This document shows positions 29,778-39,631 of a DNA stretch of 64,000 nt, piece after piece. Source of the stretch: a bacterium A37T11 (GTDB taxonomy: Bacteria; Bacteroidota; Bacteroidia; Sphingobacteriales; Sphingobacteriaceae); the NCBI GenBank assembly GCA_900109895.1, contig FOBR01000007.1, positions 62,001-126,000 of the forward strand. Direction: 5' to 3'. Every line of letters begins with the position of its first letter. Position 1 is the stretch's first letter. The notes under the pieces are model-generated. The model was not told where the DNA came from. It was given only the letters and a program-made list of their open reading frames with translations, and made no database searches. The position numbers and the translations under genes were made by a program.

Positions 29778-30456
29778 ACTTATCGCCATTAAATTTATAT
29801 CCCAGTCCGTATACCGTATCGATATAATCCTTCCCTCCTGCAGCACTTATTTTTTTACGCAAGTTTTTAATATGCTGATAGACAAAATCAAAATTGGGTT
29901 GATTATCAATATAATCACCCCAAAGATGAATGGCAATGGCCTGCCTCGAAATCACCCTATTTTTATTTACTACCAAATATAAAAGAAGCTCAAACTCTTT
30001 ACGGGTTATATCCAGCAGGGTTGAATGAACCTTTGCTTCAAAAGAAACGGTGTTAATGCTGATTTCTTGATGAATGATCAGCGTGTTGCCGCCTAGCTGT
30101 TTCCGCCGATAAATAGCACGTAACCTTGCATTCAGCTCTGAAAGGTGAAAGGGCTTGGTTAAATAATCATCTGCGCCATCATCAAGTGCCTTAATTTTAT
30201 CGTCCAAGGCATTTTTAGCCGAAATGATTAATATTCCACAATTCATGTGCTGCAACTTAACTTGCGTCAACAATTCCATACCATTTCCGTCGGGAAGCAT
30301 AATGTCAAGTAAAATACAATCGTATGAAAACAACAATAATTTTTGACAAGCGTCAGATAAACTATCTGCCACTTCACAGATATAGCCCTCTTGGGCAGAC
30401 AAGCTGTAAATACTGTCAGCTAACTCCCTGTTATCTTCAACTAAAAGGATCTTCAT
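29761..30456 (-). CDS. OmpR/PhoB-family response regulator
   Basis: Regulator of about 231 aa. The start at 30456 (MKILLVEDNRELADSI) fits the receiver fold better than the upstream ATG at 30465. The receiver domain (1-115) has phospho-acceptor Asp in CILLDIMLPDGNGMEL and Lys in DYLTKPFHLSEL. The winged-helix DNA-binding domain (about 130-225) contains TRKEFELLLYLVVNKNRVISR and VYQHIKNLRKKI. Next to the RND operon, so it probably controls efflux. Confidence 0.94.
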   Translation of the reverse strand: MKILLVEDNRELADSIYSLSAQEGYICEVADSLSDACQKLLLFSYDCILLDIMLPDGNGMELLTQVKLQHMNCGILIISAKNALDDKIKALDDGADDYLTKPFHLSELNARLRAIYRRKQLGGNTLIIHQEISINTVSFEAKVHSTLLDITRKEFELLLYLVVNKNRVISRQAIAIHLWGDYIDNQPNFDFVYQHIKNLRKKISAAGGKDYIDTVYGLGYKFNGDKYEISQ

Positions 30457-30465
30457 GATGAACAA

Positions 30466-30885
30466 ATATAGGAATGAAATCGGATAAAGGTCGCTATGTA
30501 TAAATTAATATGTTTACAGCTTGGAATAGTGCAAACAAAATAGTAGATCGGCTCCTTCTTTAGAAGCTTAACTTTAATTAGGGTAGCACATGCATTACAA
30601 AAGAGGCAATAATCTTATCGGTTGGTGTTATTTTACACTAGCAACCGAAATTTACCCTCCTGACCCTCGAGCCAACAGTCCGTTTTTATGATTACGGGCG
30701 AATTTATACGCTGCCATTGCCAATACAAAACCCAATCTGGAAGGACGTAGCATGTACCAGGGCATGCAATTTCTCACAGTCATGCGGCAGTCGGGGAAGG
30801 AATTGGGCGCATTTATAAAGTGAAAATTTGGTAGGCTAACTGCGGGTTAAGCGGATAGCCTACTAAAAAAATAATTAGAGTACGC
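30466..30885. other. 420-bp intergenic region, possible coding relic
   Basis: No intact ORF. On the + strand two short open stretches read like protein remnants in different frames: about 30643-30720 (LEPTVRFYDYGRIY) and about 30701-30820 (AAIANTKPNLEGRSMYQGM then FLTVMRQSGKELGAFIK and a stop). I cannot assign them to a family. No RNA gene is apparent. Confidence 0.35.
30831..30863. repeat. Inverted repeat downstream of tonB
   Basis: GTAGGCTA (30831-30838) and TAGCCTAC (30856-30863) form a perfect 8-bp stem around a 17-base loop, 22 bases past the end of the minus-strand TonB gene. It may act as a weak terminator, though no clean T-run follows on that strand. Confidence 0.4.
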
Positions 30886-31719
30886 CTACTTAAGCGACAC
30901 ATCCAAACTGATCGGCAGGGTATAGGTTACTCTAACCGGCCGGCCATTTTGAATGCCGGGTTTCCATTTAGGGGAAGCTTTGAGGATACGGATAGCCTCT
31001 AGGCCGGTCCCATATCCTAAATCACGCAGTATTTTGATGTCAGTAAGGCTGCCGTCACGTTCCACCACGAACTGCATCAATACCTTCCCTCGAATACCTT
31101 GGTCAACTGCCTGGCTGGGGTAGTTAAAATTCTGACCTATGTATTCACCAAATTTAGCCATACCACCAGGAAACTCAGGTTTCACTTCTACTGCTTCAAA
31201 CGATGTAGTTACATGACTCCCGCGTTCAGTAATCTGGCTGTCTTTATCACCTTTGCCTAATGGAGCATCAATGCGTATATCGGCATCAATGTTGCCATCG
31301 ATCGTTTCTGGGCCCGGATCGGCCTTTTTCAGAATGTCAACGGTAGGTGGTTCTTCTGAAACTTGATTTTCAGGAACAATTTCAAAGGGCGGCATCCGAA
31401 CAATGTCTCTGCTTGGAGGGGGCGGGGCAACAGCGGGTGGAGGGGGTGTTGCGGGGTCCACCGCAGGGGGCGGGAGGAGATCTACAATCGTGGTAAAGTC
31501 TTTATCGACAGGATCAGTCAGCTCAGGCCTTTTAAAATACCGGGCTATTGCCGGTAAAAGTACCGTTAAAATTAATAAGCCAATTCCCAAAAGCAGCGCT
31601 TTGTTAATGGTAGTTGAAGCTTCCTTGCGTAACATGTAAGCACCGTAATGCTGATTACGCCCGGCAAAAACCAAATCCAGCCATTCATGACCAAAAATGT
31701 CATTTTTTGAATGAAACAT
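30886..31719 (-). CDS. tonB: TonB-family energy transducer
   Basis: Protein of 277 aa that passes proton-motive force from ExbB/D to outer-membrane receptors. A cytoplasmic N-terminus of about 35 residues includes GRNQHYGAYMLRKEA, characteristic of Bacteroidota TonB. One TM follows (about 41-60, LLGIGLLILTVLLPAIARYF), then a Pro-rich periplasmic spacer (about 84-130) and the TonB_C domain (about 185-277: FPGGMAKF, IRGKVLMQFVVERDGSL, KWKPGIQNGRPV). No exbB/exbD are nearby. Confidence 0.94.
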   Translation of the reverse strand: MFHSKNDIFGHEWLDLVFAGRNQHYGAYMLRKEASTTINKALLLGIGLLILTVLLPAIARYFKRPELTDPVDKDFTTIVDLLPPPAVDPATPPPPAVAPPPPSRDIVRMPPFEIVPENQVSEEPPTVDILKKADPGPETIDGNIDADIRIDAPLGKGDKDSQITERGSHVTTSFEAVEVKPEFPGGMAKFGEYIGQNFNYPSQAVDQGIRGKVLMQFVVERDGSLTDIKILRDLGYGTGLEAIRILKASPKWKPGIQNGRPVRVTYTLPISLDVSLK

Positions 31720-31853
31720 CGTTATAATGATTAATTAAAAAATTAGTTATAGCACCGGTGCGTTTATACCTAAGATTAAAAAAACTGAGATATTCCATAA
31801 ATCATCCAATAGAAAATCTTTATCTTTCCGGCATATTTAATGAGTGGTACTAA

Positions 31854-33401
31854 ATGGATAAAAAAGCTAGTTTTATAGAAAAGGTCACAGCTTCCTACAA
31901 TCCCAAGGGGCCTTTTATCTTTCTTGGCGCTGGGCTGCTTGATGGTGAACCCATTGCGGCGGCTAAGGTAAATCTGTCATTAAAGATGATGAACCGGCAC
32001 GGGTTAATAGCCGGCGCAACCGGAACCGGGAAAACTCGCACCCTGCAGCTCATCGCTGAGCAATTATCCGATGCGGATGTGCCGGTTTTTATGCTGGATG
32101 TAAAAGGAGATCTTTCTGGTCTGAATCAACCTGGCGCCAGCAACCCGGCACTGGAAGAGCGTGGCAAGGTGCTGGAATGGCCTTTTGAACCTTCCGGATT
32201 TCCCGTGGAACTGTATTCCCTAACCGGGAAACTCGGGGCGCCCATGCGCATCACGGTCACTAATTTTGGACCAGTGCTGTTAGGACGTATATTGGAACTT
32301 AACGATACCCAAACTGGGGTATTGGCCGCCATCTTTAAATATGCAGAAGACAAACAACTGCCCATAATTGATTTGAACGACCTTAAGAAACTGCTGAGTT
32401 ATTTGTCAGAAGGGGCAGGAGCGGCCGAAATAAAAGAAACGTATGGCCGTATAAGTAGCAGCACGTCGGGCACCCTACTGCGCAAAATAGTAGCGCTGGA
32501 ACAGCAAGGGATAGCGGGCATATTCGGCGAGCCGGCCTTTGACATTCAAGACCTGTTTGAAAAGGTTGATGGCAAAGGCGTGATCAGCCTGCTCAATATT
32601 TCGGATGTGCAGGACCAGCCCATCCTTTACTCAACCTTTTTGCTTAGCTTGTTGGCACAATTGTTCAGGAATCTGCCCGAAGTGGGTGATCCGGATAAGC
32701 CCAAACTGATCTTCTTTTTTGACGAAGCTCACTTGCTGTTCAATGGGGCTTCAAAAGCATTTTTAACACAGGTAGAGCAAATTGTCCGGCTCATCCGGTC
32801 AAAAGGGGTAGGCGTATTTTTCTGCACTCAAGCAGCTACTGATATTCCCGAAAGTGTTTTGGGGCAGTTAGGTAACCGCGTTCAGCACGCGCTACGCGCA
32901 TTTACACCCAATGATGCCGAGGACTTACGTAAAACCGTGAAAACTTACCCGCATTCTGACTTTTATGAGATAGATAAAGTGCTTACCGGCCTTGGCACCG
33001 GGCAGGCACTGATCACCGTGCTCAACGATAAAGGCATTCCAACCGAAGTGGTAGCAACCCACCTTATACCACCCCGTGCCATTATGGGCCCCCTTGATAG
33101 CAATGCCTACACGCAATTAGTCAATAGCTCCCCAATATATGCCAAATACCAACGGCAGGTGAACAGCCAAAGTGCGGAGGAAATGCTAGACCAGCACATT
33201 AAAAACCAGGAAGACCAAGCCGCAGCCGTGAAAGAAGCAACCGATAGAAGCAAAAGCACAGGCTCCCGGCAAGCGCAAACCCCGCTTGAAGCAGCCCAAA
33301 AGGCAGCAACCACTACGCTGGCCCGTGAAGGGGCCAAATTGCTTGGCAAGCTAGCAACCGGCCTATTGACAGCATTTTTTAGTAATAAGAAAAGAAAATA
33401 A
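31854..33401 (+). CDS. HerA-like/DUF853 P-loop ATPase
   Basis: ATPase of 515 aa. Walker A GATGTGKTRTLQLIAEQL (about residues 56-73), Walker B LIFFFDEAHLLFNG (about 285-298), and an arginine-rich sensor region LIRSKGVGVFFCTQAATDIP, all typical of the DUF853 branch of HerA/FtsK ATPases. The C-terminal tail (about 440-515) is Ala/Lys/Gln-rich. Without a NurA or SIR2 neighbour it is not an obvious defence gene. The exact role of this family is not well established. Confidence 0.9.
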   Translation: MDKKASFIEKVTASYNPKGPFIFLGAGLLDGEPIAAAKVNLSLKMMNRHGLIAGATGTGKTRTLQLIAEQLSDADVPVFMLDVKGDLSGLNQPGASNPALEERGKVLEWPFEPSGFPVELYSLTGKLGAPMRITVTNFGPVLLGRILELNDTQTGVLAAIFKYAEDKQLPIIDLNDLKKLLSYLSEGAGAAEIKETYGRISSSTSGTLLRKIVALEQQGIAGIFGEPAFDIQDLFEKVDGKGVISLLNISDVQDQPILYSTFLLSLLAQLFRNLPEVGDPDKPKLIFFFDEAHLLFNGASKAFLTQVEQIVRLIRSKGVGVFFCTQAATDIPESVLGQLGNRVQHALRAFTPNDAEDLRKTVKTYPHSDFYEIDKVLTGLGTGQALITVLNDKGIPTEVVATHLIPPRAIMGPLDSNAYTQLVNSSPIYAKYQRQVNSQSAEEMLDQHIKNQEDQAAAVKEATDRSKSTGSRQAQTPLEAAQKAATTTLAREGAKLLGKLATGLLTAFFSNKKRK

Positions 33402-33415
33402 CCTAAAACACCTAT

Positions 33416-34867
33416 ATGAGGCTTATCATTGAAAGAAAACCAGTCAAAGTATATCCAGATCCGAGGCGTGTTATAGCTCGTTTCTTCTTTAATAGTGAAG
33501 AACGGGCTATAGAAGTTGTAAGGCAAGTTCTCACACTTAAGAAACAAGAAGTATTTGACCTGATATCCCCTTTATTACAGGAATATTCAAAACGGCACCG
33601 CAATATTACCAAGATCCTGAGCCGGCATTGCAAAAAACTTAAGAAATATATTCAAGATGCTGGATCAGATTATGAAAAACTGGATCAATATAAGCGGTTG
33701 CTGATTGGAGCGTATTTTACGCACGAATATTCCATAGAATCAGCTGCTTTTTTTAATCCGTCTGTTGTGCCTGACCCGGATCAAAGCGATTTGGAAGAGG
33801 GTGAATTGCGGGTTATCCTCAGCTTTCGGGCGGTAGGAGAGGGTCACATTTCCTCCTTGGTGTTCAGGCGGGCCCTCATTAACCGTAACAATGATATCAC
33901 GGTATTGCCGGCTGGCAATTATGTCGATGAAGCTGATTCCATCAGAAATGTCATTTATAACAAGCAATTATTTTTAAAAAAGGCTACTGAGGCTGGTGTA
34001 AGCCAATCATTGGTTAAGGTAATTGATGAAAAACTAGGTGAACGATTTGAGTACTCAAATCTGCGAGATGCCATTATATCAACACCGCTGAAAGATTCTG
34101 TAGAGGCTAATCGTATGATGTCTCTCTCTGATAGTTACCGTGAGATTAGTTTTTCCCTGGATACAGATATCAGCGATCGGGTCATATTTCCGATTTCTGA
34201 ATTTGAACGAAAGGGTATTGAGGATGCTCGTTTTGTACGCTTCACCAAAGACAACGGCGATATTATTTATTACGCCACCTATACCGCTTTTGACGGTGAA
34301 CAGATCATGCCAAAGCTTTTGCAAACAGAAGATTTTATTACATTTAAAGTAAGTCCTTTGCATGGTGAAGGAGCTAGTAATAAAAACCTGGCCTTGTTTC
34401 CCCGTAAAATAAATGGAAAATTTGCCATGATGTCGCGTATTGACGGCTGGAATAATTACCTAATGTATTCTGAAAAGATTAACGTGTGGGAAAATCCAGT
34501 TAAAATACAATCACCAGTATACCCTTGGGAATTTGTACAGATTGGCAATTGCGGTTCGCCCATTGAAACGGAATTTGGATGGCTCGTCATCACTCATGCC
34601 GTAGGGCCCATGCGCCGATATTGTATCAGCGCAGCATTATTGGATATTAACCACCCTGAAAAGGAAATTGGCCGTTTACAAGAACCCCTGCTCATCCCAA
34701 ATATGGATGAGCGTGAAGGCTATGTACCGAATGTATTGTATTCCTGTGGATCCATCATCAACAATGGTGAGCTTATTATACCCTATGGGCTTTCAGATCA
34801 CAGCTCCTCTTTTGCCACTGTAAACCTGGGTTTGTTGCTTGACAGGTTAAAGGCAGAAGTGGTCTGA
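33416..34867 (+). CDS. Glycoside hydrolase family 130 phosphorylase-like protein
   Basis: Protein of 483 aa. The C-terminal five-bladed propeller (about 170-480) has GH130 marks: ISSLVFRRALI, EDARFVRF, GNCGSPIETEFGWLVITHAVGPMRRY, SAALLDINHP and GLSDHSSSFATVNL. GH130 enzymes phosphorolyse or hydrolyse beta-mannosides. The extra helical N-terminal 150 residues mark the long subgroup often encoded beside a GT4 protein in Bacteroidota. It lies 14 bases after the HerA-like gene, and its last 70 bases overlap the convergent glycosyltransferase gene. Confidence 0.88.
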   Translation: MRLIIERKPVKVYPDPRRVIARFFFNSEERAIEVVRQVLTLKKQEVFDLISPLLQEYSKRHRNITKILSRHCKKLKKYIQDAGSDYEKLDQYKRLLIGAYFTHEYSIESAAFFNPSVVPDPDQSDLEEGELRVILSFRAVGEGHISSLVFRRALINRNNDITVLPAGNYVDEADSIRNVIYNKQLFLKKATEAGVSQSLVKVIDEKLGERFEYSNLRDAIISTPLKDSVEANRMMSLSDSYREISFSLDTDISDRVIFPISEFERKGIEDARFVRFTKDNGDIIYYATYTAFDGEQIMPKLLQTEDFITFKVSPLHGEGASNKNLALFPRKINGKFAMMSRIDGWNNYLMYSEKINVWENPVKIQSPVYPWEFVQIGNCGSPIETEFGWLVITHAVGPMRRYCISAALLDINHPEKEIGRLQEPLLIPNMDEREGYVPNVLYSCGSIINNGELIIPYGLSDHSSSFATVNLGLLLDRLKAEVV

Positions 34868-37149
34868 ATGCGTTTAATGGGTATGCTAAAGACCGGTTTT
34901 TGTTCTCCAGTCTGTTTGTCAGAATCTTCAATGACTTCCGCATTTGCTGCCAAAACCGTTAAATGTGAAATGAGGTAAGCCAAAGAGCTTTCAGCACCTT
35001 GATTACGGTTTACCCCATTTACCTGCAAACCATCGCAGCAACCGCCGGTTTCTTCGTCATAAAGTGGCATGTGCAGGCTGTTGTTTCCCAGGAACCACTG
35101 GTAGCAGGTATACATCTGCAAAATGTAGTTGTTGTCGCCTGTAATTTCCCAAGCCTTTGAATATAGTAATACCATGGCCATAGTTTCAATAGCCTGCTGG
35201 TCATAAACCGCCATGTCGCCATCCTTATTAAGCCAGCCATTATTTCCTACGGGGGTTAAAACGCCATTTTTTAACGTTTTTGAAGTTAAAAAATCAGTGC
35301 TTTCCATGGCGATGGCATAAGCTTGCTGGTCGCCGGTGGTTTCATAAAAACAAAGCAAAGCAAGTGGTAAAATTGCATTGTCATAGGTCATCTTCTCTTC
35401 AAACCAATGCCAATCTCGGTCGCGGTTCTGTTCATAAGATTTCATTAATACAGTAGCCAGCTCCCGGCTTTGGGCCAAAATTTCTTTATCGTGTTTATTT
35501 ACCTGCAGGTAATGATGCAGGCCGATCAGGGTATCGGCAATGCCCCGCAAATGAACCAACTTTTTAAAATGAGGCACCGAGTACCTAAACAACTCGTAAG
35601 CAAATTCACGGTATGAATTATTAGGGGCATGATGAATGAGATAGCCTAATGACCAAATGGTACGACCGAATGAATCTTCAGAACCAACTTCATCCAGATA
35701 TTCACGTTTAAAGCTCAGAAAATTGCGGAAATTTCCATCTTCGCGTTGCATATATTGGATAAAACTGAGATAAATGGGCAGCAATTTTAGTCCCTCTGTG
35801 TTCTTATCCTGATTATAAACCATCAGCACGGCAATGAGTGCACGGGCGTTGTCGTCCATGCAATAGCCTTCCTTCAAGTTAGGGATGCCATATTTGGCAT
35901 GTTGAATAATACCTGTGTCGTCGGTAAGCCTGAATACATGATCCAAGGTAAAAAGGGGCATTTCTTCCAAATTAATAACCGGAACCCGTTGTTTTAAGGT
36001 ATGCTTCTGCTGAATCACCGCATCAGCCAGAATTTTTAAATACTGCTTACCAATTTGTGGCCAGCGTAAATTCAATCCATAATTAAAGGCCTTGTTTTTA
36101 AGCGAATTTAGCTTTGCAGTATTAGAGAGCAATACATTTACTTTATTGGCCAAGCTAACACTGTCTTTAAAGCCAAATAATTCCCCCCGCCCGTCAGCCA
36201 ATAACTCCTGGGCATGCCAATAAGGAGTAGAAATGACCGCAGCGCCAGCACCAATAGCATAGGAGAGTGTGCCACTTGTAATCTGGGCTTCATCCAAATA
36301 GGGCGTTATGTAAAGCGTGCACCAACTCAGGTAGCTAAACAACTCTTTCTCGGATAAAAACTTATTAATAAAAGTTACATGTGCCGAAACCTCCAGGTCT
36401 ACAGCCAGACCCTCTAAAAATTCGCGGTATTCTTCGCCTGAATGCTTTATAACATCTGGATGCGTATTGCCAACTATATAATACATCACATCCGGATGTT
36501 CTTTGACAATTTCAGGCAGTGCCCTTATAACCGTTTCCAAACCCTTGTTACGACCGATAAGCCCAAAAGTCAATAGTGCACGGTGACCAGGGGAATACGG
36601 GTTTTTGCCCTTTGCGATACCAGGATCCAGGTCAGGCACTCCATGCTCAATAAGCTGCGTTTTTTCAGGGCTCACCTGATAAATGGATGCTAAAAATCCA
36701 ATCGCTTTTTTGCTCATCACAACCACGCTGGCCGATTTACGGGCAATTTCACGAATAATATTGAGCTGAATATACGAAGGCTCACGTAGCACGGTATGTA
36801 AAATACTAATACAGGGTATGGAAAGCTGATTAATTAAAGAAAGGATATATAGGCCATTGTCTCCACCATAAATTCCATATTCATGCTGAATAATGCACGT
36901 TTCAGCCCCACTTTTGTTAATAAATTCTGAAGCATTCAAATAATCCTGTTGCTCGTGCTGCCTTATCACCTGCTTTACTTCAGGAGGATAATAACCTTTT
37001 TCTGGCACACCTGAAGCATGTATGGCCACCACAAAACTGCCTGAATCACGTTGTGCCGGATCTGAAGCAATCGCTTCAAACAAGTTGGCATTAAATGTGG
37101 CTATGCCACACGCACGGGGAGGGTAGGTTGACAAATATGCTATCTTCAT
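34798..37149 (-). CDS. GT4 glycosyltransferase fused to a C-terminal helical domain
   Basis: Large 783-aa protein. The N-terminal half (1 to about 385) is a GT-B fold: MKIAYLSTYPPRACGIATFN, TFGLIGRNKGLETVIRALPEI and the E-rich donor site ITPYLDEAQITSGTLSYAIGAG. The C-terminal half (about 400-750) is an all-helical region rich in Trp and Tyr (MDDNARALIAVL, GSEDSFGRTIWSLGYLIHH, YDNAILPLALLC), like an (alpha/alpha)6 glycosidase/epimerase barrel. The pairing with GH130 suggests synthesis or turnover of a mannose-containing oligosaccharide. This is inference. Confidence 0.87.
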   Translation of the reverse strand: MKIAYLSTYPPRACGIATFNANLFEAIASDPAQRDSGSFVVAIHASGVPEKGYYPPEVKQVIRQHEQQDYLNASEFINKSGAETCIIQHEYGIYGGDNGLYILSLINQLSIPCISILHTVLREPSYIQLNIIREIARKSASVVVMSKKAIGFLASIYQVSPEKTQLIEHGVPDLDPGIAKGKNPYSPGHRALLTFGLIGRNKGLETVIRALPEIVKEHPDVMYYIVGNTHPDVIKHSGEEYREFLEGLAVDLEVSAHVTFINKFLSEKELFSYLSWCTLYITPYLDEAQITSGTLSYAIGAGAAVISTPYWHAQELLADGRGELFGFKDSVSLANKVNVLLSNTAKLNSLKNKAFNYGLNLRWPQIGKQYLKILADAVIQQKHTLKQRVPVINLEEMPLFTLDHVFRLTDDTGIIQHAKYGIPNLKEGYCMDDNARALIAVLMVYNQDKNTEGLKLLPIYLSFIQYMQREDGNFRNFLSFKREYLDEVGSEDSFGRTIWSLGYLIHHAPNNSYREFAYELFRYSVPHFKKLVHLRGIADTLIGLHHYLQVNKHDKEILAQSRELATVLMKSYEQNRDRDWHWFEEKMTYDNAILPLALLCFYETTGDQQAYAIAMESTDFLTSKTLKNGVLTPVGNNGWLNKDGDMAVYDQQAIETMAMVLLYSKAWEITGDNNYILQMYTCYQWFLGNNSLHMPLYDEETGGCCDGLQVNGVNRNQGAESSLAYLISHLTVLAANAEVIEDSDKQTGEQKPVFSIPIKRIQTTSAFNLSSNKPRFTVAKEEL

Positions 37150-37296
37150 ATTTCAGCAAGTAATTAATATTTTAACTAATGATATTAAGCCTCCAAAGCA
37201 CAAAAGTGGGAATGATTTTCCATTGTGCGAGGCCTTTGATATTAGTAAAACAAACTAGCTTAGGAAATGTTTTTGGAAGAAAGAATATTGCTTAGC

Positions 37297-39546
37297 TTAG
37301 AAAGATCTTGCAGCACTTAATTTTTGAAGATAAAGCTGTCCAATACGGATATCGCTGTAATTATAGTGCTCGCCAAGTATCTTTTTAACTTCACTGGTAG
37401 GTTTATCGGTATGTTTTTGAAGTATTTTAACCAAATGATCCAACTTATCCGGAGGCATGAGTTCAGTAGCCAGCACTTCGCCCGTTGGAATAAATGAAGC
37501 GAGGTGCCCAATAATAGTACTCAGAGCCAAATCGCGGTCTTTGGCAATCTGCTCAATAGTGCTACCGGCCAGGTAACGTTCTAACGAAATGCGTTTCGTT
37601 TCGCCTTTGGGCGGTTTAGACGGAATGACCTCTTTGGTATCCACCAGTTCCTGCAGCCTAATTTCAATGCTGTTTAGTTTCTTGGTTTGTTCCATAACGT
37701 CTTGCAATGACCGGCCATTTGCCAGGGCATCCGTAATGATCACACACTGGGATACCTGCTCATTTTTGCGTTTCAAGTCAAGCAAAAGGCTGGTAAGCTC
37801 CTCCACATATTTTTTCGATCGTTTCTTTATTTTCCATTCCTCCATATGCGTTATCAACGGGTCGATGCATTGCTTTACAATACGCTCGCCAAACCATATA
37901 GTTGCTTTAAGCGTGCGTTCATGCACCTTAACGTAATCGGTAGCATCCGGATGCTGGAGTAAGCCATTCAATTGGTTCCTGAATTTATTAGCCACCTCAC
38001 GCATCGCATCCAGTGCCAGGCAATGGTTTTTAAGAAATCGGTAGGCCGTGGGCTGGTCGGCCATATTGCGTTCCTCCAGCGAATCGCGCAGGCTGCCGGC
38101 CTGGTCTACCAATTTATCCCATGAAAATGTTTTTAAAAGGATACTTCCCAAATAATTTCGTTGAGAGGCCTCCAACAAAACAGGGATGGCCTCATCCGGC
38201 AAGGTGTTTTGCGCAAACGCTACCACCAAATGGTCAGTCCGGATACTTGTTGGCGTAATCGGTGATTTCAACACCAGGCCACCCAGCGTTCGCAATCGGC
38301 TCAAAGCTACATACACCTGCCCGGCGGCAAATGAAGCGCCCGCGTCAATTATGGCCCGGTCAAAAGTAAGCCCCTGGCTTTTATGGATGGTAACCGCCCA
38401 TGCCAGGCGTAGCGGGAATTGCGTAAAAGTACCCATGGTTTCCTCCCGGATGCTGTCTTTTACCTTGTCGTAATTATAACGGATGTTTCGCCATTCCTCT
38501 TTTTTAATCACAATCGCATCGCCACCTTCCGGAAAAACCACGGTGAGCTCATCACCACTTTTGCTGATGTGCTTCACATGGCCAATTTTTCCATTATAAA
38601 AACGGCGGTCATCGCCTTTATCATTTTTAATGAACATAACCTGGGCGCCTTCCTTAAGCTCCAACCGTGATTCAGCAGGGAAAGCACTTTCCACAAACTC
38701 CCCCTTCACCGTCGCATCAAACGCCACTGATTTTCCGGGAAGCAGGGCCAGCTCCCGTTGGTTGATGATTTGTGCTAAAGCATTGTGAGAGGTTAGCGTA
38801 ATATACGATTCATTGGCCGAAGCCATAAAATCGGGCTGGTAAAAACTATTTAGCAACTTTAACTGCTCGTCGGTACAGCAATCGTTTCGAATATTGTTTA
38901 ATAAACCAATAAACTGTTCGTCCTTTTGCCGATACACCTTTTTCAACTCCAGGAATACCGGTTTAGCTTCCTGCATCACCAAGGCATCAAAAAAGAACGG
39001 ACTACGGTAATATTGACGCATTAACTCCCATTCCTGCTGTTTCACCACGGGTGGCAACTGGTACATATCCCCTATAAACAATACCTGCAAACCCCCAAAA
39101 GGACGCGCATCCCGCCGCACATTTTTCAAGATCGCATCAATGGCGTCCAGCATATCTGCCCGCAGCATGGACACTTCGTCTATCACCAGCAAATCTATTT
39201 CCTGCAGCAATGCACGCCGCTCATGGCCCAGTTTCGCTTTGCTAAACAATCGCTGGCGATTATAAACAAACTGGTCATCCTCATTCCACACTAAAGGAAA
39301 GTCGGCCAGGTAGGTGCCAAAAGGCAGGTGAAACAACGAATGGAGGGTGGTACCCCCCGCATTGATAGCCGCCACACCAGTAGGGGCAGCTACGGCCATT
39401 TTTTTATGACTATGAGCCTTTATATATCGCAAAAAAGTTGTCTTACCGGTACCGGCCTTTCCGGTCAGAAATATATGGCGGTTCGTTTGGTTAACAAATG
39501 AAACCGCATGGTTAAACGCTAAATTGTGTATTTCGGTATTATCCAT
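37297..39546 (-). CDS. Pif1/RecD-type DNA helicase with C-terminal helix-turn-helix
   Basis: Superfamily 1B helicase of 749 aa from ATG 39546 (MDNTEIHNLAFNH). A 16-residue longer frame has no support. Walker A IFLTGKAGTGKTTFLRYI, motif Ia APTGVAAINAGGTT, Walker B LLVIDEVSMLRADMLDAI, motif III LFIGDMYQLPPV, and motif VI WAVTIHKSQGLTFDRAIID. After about residue 520 comes a helical region, with a helicase-C HTH_40-like domain near 660-720 (ISLERYLAGSTIEQIAKDRDL). It probably works in DNA replication or repair. Confidence 0.92.
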   Translation of the reverse strand: MDNTEIHNLAFNHAVSFVNQTNRHIFLTGKAGTGKTTFLRYIKAHSHKKMAVAAPTGVAAINAGGTTLHSLFHLPFGTYLADFPLVWNEDDQFVYNRQRLFSKAKLGHERRALLQEIDLLVIDEVSMLRADMLDAIDAILKNVRRDARPFGGLQVLFIGDMYQLPPVVKQQEWELMRQYYRSPFFFDALVMQEAKPVFLELKKVYRQKDEQFIGLLNNIRNDCCTDEQLKLLNSFYQPDFMASANESYITLTSHNALAQIINQRELALLPGKSVAFDATVKGEFVESAFPAESRLELKEGAQVMFIKNDKGDDRRFYNGKIGHVKHISKSGDELTVVFPEGGDAIVIKKEEWRNIRYNYDKVKDSIREETMGTFTQFPLRLAWAVTIHKSQGLTFDRAIIDAGASFAAGQVYVALSRLRTLGGLVLKSPITPTSIRTDHLVVAFAQNTLPDEAIPVLLEASQRNYLGSILLKTFSWDKLVDQAGSLRDSLEERNMADQPTAYRFLKNHCLALDAMREVANKFRNQLNGLLQHPDATDYVKVHERTLKATIWFGERIVKQCIDPLITHMEEWKIKKRSKKYVEELTSLLLDLKRKNEQVSQCVIITDALANGRSLQDVMEQTKKLNSIEIRLQELVDTKEVIPSKPPKGETKRISLERYLAGSTIEQIAKDRDLALSTIIGHLASFIPTGEVLATELMPPDKLDHLVKILQKHTDKPTSEVKKILGEHYNYSDIRIGQLYLQKLSAARSF

Positions 39547-39631
39547 AACAGGCGTCGGGCCGTAAACTTGCCACAAATATCGTATAAAAGCCAATAATCT
39601 CTTATATTAGCGGCTCAAATAAGAATATATT

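Noticed and set aside
31854-33401. HerA-like ATPase as part of a defence island
   Set aside because: No nuclease, NurA, SIR2 or other defence partner is adjacent; the neighbours are carbohydrate and housekeeping genes.
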